Below are positions 58,293 to 64,000 of a stretch of 64,000 bases of DNA, piece by piece. This DNA comes from Philodulcilactobacillus myokonensis (GTDB taxonomy: Bacteria > Bacillota > Bacilli > Lactobacillales > Lactobacillaceae), in contig NZ_BRPL01000002.1 in assembly GCF_027923585.1 (NCBI RefSeq), forward strand, positions 930,001 through 994,000. The letters run 5' to 3'. Position 1 is the stretch's first letter, and every line of letters starts with the position of its first letter. A model generated the notes under the pieces. That model was not told where the DNA came from. It worked only from the letters and a program-made list of their open reading frames with translations, and ran no database searches. A program made the translations under genes and the position numbers.

Positions 58293-60398
58293 TTATGATT
58301 TTAATTTTATAACAATTTGTTGATTATCTAAAATTGATTTATTTGGTTCGACACTCTGTTGATAAGCAGAACCGTGACCAATAACCTTGATGTTAGTATT
58401 ACTTATTTTTTGATACGATTTTATACTTTGTTCATTCCAACCATTAAAATTAGGAACGGTTGAAACCCCATTTGTCATTAAAATAATTCGACTGCCATTT
58501 TTTACTTTAGACTTAGCATTAATCGATTGTTTAGTTATAATCTGTCCCTTTCCAATTACAATCGATTTGAATCCTAAGTGATTCAGTTGATTAACTGCTT
58601 TGTTTTTTTGATCAGAAATAACATTAGGAGTATTTAATTCATAATTACTAATATAATTACTGTTTTCTTGTAATGCTCTTCTCATCACTGGTTTAAATAT
58701 TTCAGCCATTAATTGGGTAGCCGTTTTATTACCAGGTAAAACTGGTTTTTTCATTGTAATATACATAACATACTTCGGATTATTAGCTGGAACCATTCCT
58801 GCAACGGAATAAAGATAACTATCATTTCCCGATTCATACCCAGCGCTACCGCTCGTTTGAGCTGTTCCAGTTTTAGCGGCAACTTTGTATCCAGTCATTT
58901 TATAATCAGAACCAATTCCATAGGGTTTATAAACCACATCTTCCATGTGTTTTCTAACCTCAGAAGCAGTATTGGCGCTGATTGGGGTTCCAACAACTTC
59001 TTTTGGATAGTTTTTAATCACCTGATGGGTATTCGAATTCACAATTTTAGATACAAAACGTGGTTTAAGCATTTTACCATTATTAGCAACCGCACTAAGT
59101 GCCCTCATCATTTGCATAACGGTAACTTGAATTCCCTGTCCAAAAGCAGTATTAGCTTGCTCAATTGGATATGTGAATTGAACGTTACCTAAGGGTTCAT
59201 TATCAATTCCTGAATTAGTACTTTGCAGGAATTGAAATTTTTTAATATAACTCATCCAAGTACTTGCAGACATCTGTTGCTCTAAATGAGCCATTGCAAC
59301 ATTACTAGATAACGCAAAACCCTTATTATAAGTGATTTTACCCCAACCATTGGGATCCCAATCAGGAATAATCTTACCATCAACAGAATAACGACCAGAT
59401 TGATAAATATCATTTCCATTATAGTGACCACTATTAATGGAAGCAGCCATCGTAAAAATCTTCATGGTCGAACCAGGTTCATATAGATCCTGTACAATCG
59501 TATTTCGCCAAATACTACCAATTCCCTTACCAGTCATCGCATTAAATGTAGGACGCTGTGATGCTGCTAGAATTTTGCCAGTTTTAGCATTCATTAAAAC
59601 GGCATTCATATTAGATGGATGTGCCTCATTATTAACAGTTGCCATTTGATTTTCTAATAGTGTTTGTAACCTATAATCTAAAGTTGTATAAACATTATCA
59701 CCATTCTTAGCAGGCGTTGTTTTATCAAGAGCTGAATTATTTTTATCAGTTTGATGAAAACCATTTTTACCAGATAATTCCTGATTAAATTCACGTTCAA
59801 GGCCCATTTCGCCAACTAAATTAGTCAACCCATTCTTTCCAGTTTCAGGTGTTACTAATCCAATTAGATTGGAAGCAAAAACGCCATTAGGATATAAACG
59901 GGCATCTTGTTTTGTAAAATGGACACCGTTTAAGTGATACGATTCAATTTTTTGCTTAGTGGTTAAAGATAAATTCTTACCAGCATTTCCAAATTCAACT
60001 TGAAAGGTATCTTTATTCTGGGGTGATAAAATATGTAAGGCATTTCGATATGAAATCGAGATGTTATTAGATAAAACATGAGCAATTTTATTTTTATTAG
60101 TCATATACAAGGGCTGCCCATCAAGGCCATGTTGTTGTTTGTTTAGGACAACATAAATTGAATAGTTACTAGTATTTTCAGCTAATGGCTGTCCACTAGC
60201 ATCATAAATATTACCCCGTTGAGCTTTAATAACATTCGTTTGCGTATATAATGACCTTGTCATCTTAGTTAAGCTGACGCCTTTTACGGTTTTAAACGTT
60301 GAAATATAGAAAAAACGCCCAATCATAACTATAAAAATAATAGCAAAAATAAAAAATAAACCTTCGCCGACAATTTTACGATTTACTTTTGGACCCAT
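58293..60398 (-). CDS. Septal penicillin-binding protein (PBP2B/PBP2X class) with PASTA domains
   Basis: A class B transpeptidase that crosslinks septal peptidoglycan. The 701-aa protein has an N-terminal membrane anchor (about 12-33), a dimerisation domain and a transpeptidase domain with SxxK in EPGSTMKIFT near 308, SSN in LSSNVAMAHL, and KTG in AAKTGTAQT near 506. Two PASTA-type repeats end the protein (from about 590), as in PBP2X relatives. The start overlaps the ftsL end by 16 bases. Confidence 0.95.
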   Translation of the reverse strand: MGPKVNRKIVGEGLFFIFAIIFIVMIGRFFYISTFKTVKGVSLTKMTRSLYTQTNVIKAQRGNIYDASGQPLAENTSNYSIYVVLNKQQHGLDGQPLYMTNKNKIAHVLSNNISISYRNALHILSPQNKDTFQVEFGNAGKNLSLTTKQKIESYHLNGVHFTKQDARLYPNGVFASNLIGLVTPETGKNGLTNLVGEMGLEREFNQELSGKNGFHQTDKNNSALDKTTPAKNGDNVYTTLDYRLQTLLENQMATVNNEAHPSNMNAVLMNAKTGKILAASQRPTFNAMTGKGIGSIWRNTIVQDLYEPGSTMKIFTMAASINSGHYNGNDIYQSGRYSVDGKIIPDWDPNGWGKITYNKGFALSSNVAMAHLEQQMSASTWMSYIKKFQFLQSTNSGIDNEPLGNVQFTYPIEQANTAFGQGIQVTVMQMMRALSAVANNGKMLKPRFVSKIVNSNTHQVIKNYPKEVVGTPISANTASEVRKHMEDVVYKPYGIGSDYKMTGYKVAAKTGTAQTSGSAGYESGNDSYLYSVAGMVPANNPKYVMYITMKKPVLPGNKTATQLMAEIFKPVMRRALQENSNYISNYELNTPNVISDQKNKAVNQLNHLGFKSIVIGKGQIITKQSINAKSKVKNGSRIILMTNGVSTVPNFNGWNEQSIKSYQKISNTNIKVIGHGSAYQQSVEPNKSILDNQQIVIKLKS

Positions 60399-60793
60399 TT
60401 ATTAACATTCCTAACGTTATTATTTCTTAAAGACAAACCAGCCTTATGTGCAATTTTGTTTAACCTGCCACTATTTTGTAATTCACTTATTTCTTGTTGT
60501 AAATTACTGTTAGAGTTTTTTAAATTAGCAACGCGGTTAGTAAATGACTGCAAATGTTGTTGTTCACCATTAATACTATTTTTAACCCCTAATTGTGCAA
60601 TTACTAATCCTAGAATAATAACTACAGAAACAGCAACGACTGTTTTTTCAAAATTAGAGAATTTCATCGTCCATAAACTTACATCTGATTTATTTTTATT
60701 AGCATGCTGATCAAATGTATTTTCATGCTTTTCACGATTTAATTTATGATTTGTCGATATTTCATTTTGACGAACCAAATTATTTTGTGACAT
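60383..60793 (-). CDS. ftsL: Cell division protein FtsL
   Basis: A 136-aa bitopic protein: polar N terminus, one transmembrane helix (about 50-70: VVAVSVVIILGLVIAQLG) and an extracellular coiled coil with a NLQQEISELQNSGRL stretch. It lies between rsmH and the penicillin-binding protein gene, the canonical place for ftsL. Sequence is weakly conserved, so position and layout carry the call. Confidence 0.9.
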   Translation of the reverse strand: MSQNNLVRQNEISTNHKLNREKHENTFDQHANKNKSDVSLWTMKFSNFEKTVVAVSVVIILGLVIAQLGVKNSINGEQQHLQSFTNRVANLKNSNSNLQQEISELQNSGRLNKIAHKAGLSLRNNNVRNVNKWVQK

Positions 60794-60814
60794 ACAACAA
60801 ACTTCTTCCTACAA

Positions 60815-61759
60815 TCATTTTATTTTTTGAATGATTCTCAACTTAGCACTATGAGAACGGTGGTTACCAGCCATTTCCTTTTGATTAGGTACAATCGGCT
60901 TTTTATTAACCATTTTAAAACTAGGCTTCATGCTATCGGGAATCACGGGTAATCCATGTGGAACATCCTTAATTGTACTTACTTCTTTAAACATTGTTTT
61001 AATTAAACGGTCTTCTAATGATTGAAATGTAATTACACTAATCCGACCGCCAGGTTTTAGCATTGATAATGATTGTTCAATTGATTCTTCTAGTGAACCT
61101 AATTCATCATTAACTGCAATCCTAATTGCTTGAAAAACTTTTTTAGCCGGGTGTCCCCCATGACGACGTGCCGCAGCCGGAATACTTTCTTTAATTATTT
61201 TAACCAAATCACCAGTGGTATCAATTGAGTTGTTTTTACGATCACGTTCAATTCTTCTAGCAATTGGTTTAGAAAAGCGTTCCTGCCCATACCTGAAGAA
61301 AATTTTAATTAACTGTTGATAACTCCAAGTATTAACGATTATCCATGCATCAAGTTTTTGTTCCTGATTCATGCGCATATCTAACCGGGCATTTAATTGA
61401 TAACTAAATCCCCTGCTACCATCATCAAATTGTGGTGAAGAAACTCCTAAATCATAGATAATTCCATCAACATGATCAATTTGAGCTTGATTTAAATCCT
61501 GTTTAATATTTCTAAAATTATCATGAATAAAACTTAATTTAGATGATTTCAAATACTGTTTTAAATGATCACGGTTATAATCAATTGCTAACTCATCTTG
61601 ATCGAAAGCAAATAAATGACCATGATCAAGTCGTTTCAAGATATTAGCACTATGACCGCCTCCGCCCAATGTACAATCTACATAAATGCCATTAGGTTTG
61701 ACGTTTAAACCATCAACAGCCTCATTTAATAAAACCGTTTGATGATGATAATTAATCAA
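60815..61759 (-). CDS. rsmH: 16S rRNA (cytosine(1402)-N4)-methyltransferase
   Basis: RsmH (MraW) methylates C1402 of 16S rRNA. The 314-aa protein has [33 protein letters not shown] and [16 protein letters not shown]. The start is TTG at 61759 with GAGGAG 8 bases upstream. In relatives mraZ stands directly upstream; here only about 130 non-coding bases separate rsmH from the DUF3397 gene. Confidence 0.95.
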   Translation of the reverse strand: MINYHHQTVLLNEAVDGLNVKPNGIYVDCTLGGGGHSANILKRLDHGHLFAFDQDELAIDYNRDHLKQYLKSSKLSFIHDNFRNIKQDLNQAQIDHVDGIIYDLGVSSPQFDDGSRGFSYQLNARLDMRMNQEQKLDAWIIVNTWSYQQLIKIFFRYGQERFSKPIARRIERDRKNNSIDTTGDLVKIIKESIPAAARRHGGHPAKKVFQAIRIAVNDELGSLEESIEQSLSMLKPGGRISVITFQSLEDRLIKTMFKEVSTIKDVPHGLPVIPDSMKPSFKMVNKKPIVPNQKEMAGNHRSHSAKLRIIQKIK

Positions 61760-61820
61760 TATTAAAGCTCCTCAATTAACAATTTTATAGTTATAATTCA
61801 ATATATTATAATTATCTTCA

Positions 61821-61829
61821 ATTTTACCA
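61821..61829 (-). promoter_or_regulatory. Possible dcw promoter (extended -10)
   Basis: On the minus strand TGG-TAAAAT (plus 61821-61829) forms an extended -10 about 60 bases before rsmH. The -35 position (TGGCTT) is weak. No repeated TGGG-type MraZ boxes are visible. Confidence 0.4.
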
Positions 61830-61890
61830 CGAACATTGGTTTCAAGCCACACCGTTAATAATTTTATAAGCAAAAATTTAATATTTATTT

Positions 61891-62268
61891 TTAAATTTTA
61901 GTAACCATTGCCCAAATGATACTAAAAAGCCATGAAACCGATAATAAAATATCCCCAATTCGCCAAAATATTTTATAAAACAATTTTAAATTAATGTCTT
62001 TTTGGAAATAACCCTCATAAATGGTTAAACCAATCCCAATCAGCATCCAAACTATAACAATGTATGGCATAATTGAATAACCATGGACATTCAATGTTAA
62101 TCTATAAATAAAATATAATAAAAATGGTGGAAGAAGATCCATTAAACGAATTGAATAAATAAATTTTGACTTTTTAGAAATTATTTTTTTTAGAATTGAT
62201 AATATAATAATTATTATAATTTGAATACAGACTGCTAATAATAAGTTAAAGAAATGAAACAATTTCAT
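61891..62268 (-). CDS. DUF3397 family membrane protein
   Basis: A 125-aa protein with four predicted helices (about 5-25, 42-60, 65-85, 100-122). Length, topology and place just upstream of the dcw cluster match the DUF3397 family of lactobacilli and enterococci. Function is unknown. The intergenic 62269-62350 to the divergent DUF4044 gene is AT-rich and carries TATAAT-like elements for both directions. Confidence 0.8.
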   Translation of the reverse strand: MKLFHFFNLLLAVCIQIIIIIILSILKKIISKKSKFIYSIRLMDLLPPFLLYFIYRLTLNVHGYSIMPYIVIVWMLIGIGLTIYEGYFQKDINLKLFYKIFWRIGDILLSVSWLFSIIWAMVTKI

Positions 62269-62350
62269 GACCTACTTTCTTTTAAAAATTTACTATGTAA
62301 TAATATAATAGTTGTTAAATACATATAATTAAGTTTAAGGTGGTGATACT

Positions 62351-62461
62351 TTGAAAAAGAAAAAGAGCACCTTTCAAAAAATAACGTACTTTTTCATTTG
62401 GATGATGGTTATTTTAAGTATTTTATCAGTTGTCTTAGGGGCTGCTGCAGCATTCCAATAA
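62351..62461 (+). CDS. DUF4044 micro-protein (36 aa, one membrane helix)
   Basis: TTG at 62351 lies five bases after AGGTGGTGA. The protein MKKKKSTFQKITYFFIWMMV and on has a basic start and one transmembrane helix, which matches the DUF4044 family of Lactobacillales micro-proteins, often found next to the dcw cluster. Function is unknown. A bidirectional terminator follows. Confidence 0.82.
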   Translation: MKKKKSTFQKITYFFIWMMVILSILSVVLGAAAAFQ

Positions 62462-62485
62462 AACAAAATCAGTTCATCTTTAAAT

Positions 62486-62523
62486 AAAAAATCCTATTAT
62501 CATTATGATAATAGGATTTTTTA
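62486..62523. terminator. Bidirectional terminator
   Basis: Stem AAAAAATCCTATTATCA/TGATAATAGGATTTTTT between the convergent DUF4044 and trmL genes. Confidence 0.9.
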
Positions 62524-62524
62524 T

Positions 62525-63049
62525 TTAAAATTTATCCTTTAATTTATCATGAGGATAACGATGAACACGCTCCAAATCATTAAAATTTTGCTGACGCAAG
62601 ACTTCAAAAATAACGATTGCACACGAATTAGATAGGTTCAGAGCTCTAATATGTGTATCATCTTGTGGAATTCGAATTGCCTTTTCTTGATTCTTTCTCA
62701 TAAATGGTTCTGGCAATCCAGTTGTTTCCTTTCCAAACATGAAGTAATAGTCGCCATCGATATGATTACTATAATTATTTTCAGTGTAATCTTTTTCAGC
62801 AAATTTAGATACTAAAAATAGTTTAGATTTTGGCTTCATCGATTTCATAAAAGCAGGTAAATTATCATGATAGTGAATATTAACTTTATTCCAATAATCT
62901 AATCCGGCTCTTTTTAAATGCTTATCATCGACTGAAAAACCAAGTGGTTTAATTAAATCTAAAACAGTATCCGTTCCAGCACATGTTCTTGCTATGTTAC
63001 CAGTGTTTGATGGCATTAATGGTTCAAATAATACAATGTGATTGGTCAA
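62525..63049 (-). CDS. trmL: tRNA (cytidine(34)-2'-O)-methyltransferase (TrmL/CspR, SPOUT family)
   Basis: TrmL 2'-O-methylates the wobble base of certain Leu tRNAs. The 174-aa protein begins HIVLFEPLMPSNTGNIARTC and ends with the knot region FGKETTGLPEPF and IRIPQDDTHIRALNLSNSCA, all typical. The start codon is TTG at 63049 with AGAGGAA about 9 bases upstream. Confidence 0.93.
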   Translation of the reverse strand: MTNHIVLFEPLMPSNTGNIARTCAGTDTVLDLIKPLGFSVDDKHLKRAGLDYWNKVNIHYHDNLPAFMKSMKPKSKLFLVSKFAEKDYTENNYSNHIDGDYYFMFGKETTGLPEPFMRKNQEKAIRIPQDDTHIRALNLSNSCAIVIFEVLRQQNFNDLERVHRYPHDKLKDKF

Positions 63050-63072
63050 CTAAAAAATTCCTCTCTTAAATA

Positions 63073-63957
63073 TTAAATTTTATTAATTAAGCATTGAATA
63101 TCAAATGGTAAATTAGAATGACATTGAATAAATTGATTTGTAAGCGGATCATTAAATTTAACTTCAAAACAATGTAGTCCCTGACGTCTTAAATGTTTAT
63201 CACTAGGATTATACAACCAATCACCAACTAATGGATGACCAATTGCGCTTAGGTGCACTCTAATTTGATGAGTTCTACCCGTGTGTAAACAAACTTTAAT
63301 GACTGCCATTGATAAATTTTGTCTTAGTACCCAAAATTCAGTTTTTGAAAATTTTCCGTTTGAATCAATTTTCCGCTTAATATATGAATTTTGATCCCTT
63401 TCAATGGGTAAATCAATTTCATAATGATTGCTACTAAAATGACCACATACGACCGCAATATAATATTTCTTTAATTGGTGATGTTTTAATTCATAATCTA
63501 AAATTGAATGAGCATAGTGATGTTTAGCAAATATTACAATTCCACTTGTATCACCATCTAGTCTGGTCACAATATGGGTTTTACAACTTAAATGATGATC
63601 AATTAAGTACCCCTTAACCCGATTAATCAACGAATCATTATCATCCTGAGCAGATGGCATTGAATGCAAATAAGGTGGCTTATTGACAACTAAAAAATTA
63701 TTATTTTCAAAAATAACGTTAATTGATTGATGTGAAGCAATTAAATTACGATTAGGATTTTCTTTTGGTAAATAAACACTAATCAAATCATTATGATGAA
63801 TAAAATATGAGGGAAACTGTGGTTCACGATTTACCATTAGCCTACCTCCATGAAATTTAATTTGTTTCAATAGTGATTTGCTTATTAATTTTGAAAACAA
63901 AAAATTCCTTAGTCGCTTTTGATCGTATCCTTTGTATCTAAAAGAAAATTTGATCAT
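63073..63957 (-). CDS. RluA family pseudouridine synthase
   Basis: A 294-aa pseudouridine synthase. Catalytic Asp134 lies in TRLDGDTSGIVIFAKH; ALGHPLVGDWLY-type segments (SAIGHPLVGDWLYNP) follow. The N-terminal 60 residues look like the partial S4-type domain of the RluD/YlyB branch. Which rRNA or tRNA uridines are modified cannot be told from sequence. It lies 23 bases upstream of trmL and is probably co-transcribed. The remaining 43 bases to the window edge hold nothing I can call. Confidence 0.9.
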   Translation of the reverse strand: MIKFSFRYKGYDQKRLRNFLFSKLISKSLLKQIKFHGGRLMVNREPQFPSYFIHHNDLISVYLPKENPNRNLIASHQSINVIFENNNFLVVNKPPYLHSMPSAQDDNDSLINRVKGYLIDHHLSCKTHIVTRLDGDTSGIVIFAKHHYAHSILDYELKHHQLKKYYIAVVCGHFSSNHYEIDLPIERDQNSYIKRKIDSNGKFSKTEFWVLRQNLSMAVIKVCLHTGRTHQIRVHLSAIGHPLVGDWLYNPSDKHLRRQGLHCFEVKFNDPLTNQFIQCHSNLPFDIQCLINKI

Positions 63958-64000
63958 TTTTTATTCACACCAATGAATGAATTACTGACCCGATTCCAAA

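Overview
The window is a gene-dense, AT-rich piece (roughly one third G+C by eye) of a low-GC Gram-positive chromosome. Its gene content and order point to the family Lactobacillaceae: the pair RNase J1/RNase J2, rpoY just ahead of rnjA, a DUF3397 gene beside the division and cell wall cluster, the order cysteine desulfurase-DUF1831-mnmA, a comEA-comEB-comEC run, an OatA-type acyltransferase, and a T-box in front of ileS. The strong AT bias and compact genome suggest an insect- or plant-associated heterofermentative relative (for example the Fructilactobacillus/Apilactobacillus/Nicoliella group), but that is inference. Nearly all genes lie on the minus strand, so the window probably sits in one replichore.

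Region by region, left to right: (1) 1-2000 holds a cut-off unknown gene, an 81-residue unknown protein, a membrane-anchored GH20 hexosaminidase-like protein and an unusual serine tRNA gene. (2) 2075-12127 holds recJ-apt, lapA-like, rnz, a divergent lipoprotein, oatA-like, obgE and uvrC. (3) 12273-21360 holds a small lysine-rich ORF, engB with a MazG-like partner, clpX, tig, tuf, a TPR-like protein, rnjB, rpsO with a probable S15 leader, and rpsT. (4) 21425-29531 holds holA, the late competence genes comEC/EB/EA, a SepM-type PDZ/Lon protease, coaD, rsmD, ylbG and an ftsW/rodA-type gene. (5) 29657-36226 holds typA, a UPF0223 gene, def, rpoY-rnjA and a diacylglycerol kinase. (6) 36296-45599 holds an aldo-keto reductase, recD2, a TPR protein, a histidine phosphatase, the tRNA thiolation set mnmA/DUF1831/cysteine desulfurase, mtnN and a Nudix hydrolase. 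(7) 45656-62268 holds a cold-shock protein, ileS with its T-box, and the division and cell wall (dcw) cluster from divIVA back to rsmH and DUF3397. (8) 62351-63957 holds a DUF4044 micro-protein, trmL and an RluA-type pseudouridine synthase.

Most of this is conserved housekeeping: translation (tuf, rpsO, rpsT, ileS, typA, def, obgE, engB), RNA decay (rnjA, rnjB, rnz), repair (recJ, uvrC, recD2), protein folding and turnover (tig, clpX), and septum and peptidoglycan synthesis (dcw). I see no prophage, insertion sequence, CRISPR array or dedicated defence island, and no gap over 300 bases without a feature. The points most worth a second look are small departures inside conserved loci: a well-folded Ser(CGA) tRNA gene with C33 and U73; a comEC reading frame whose expected start codon reads ATC; a MazG-like protein that has lost most of its metal ligands; a dcw cluster without mraZ; a histidine-rich FtsZ linker; and a possible small RNA downstream of the UPF0223 gene.
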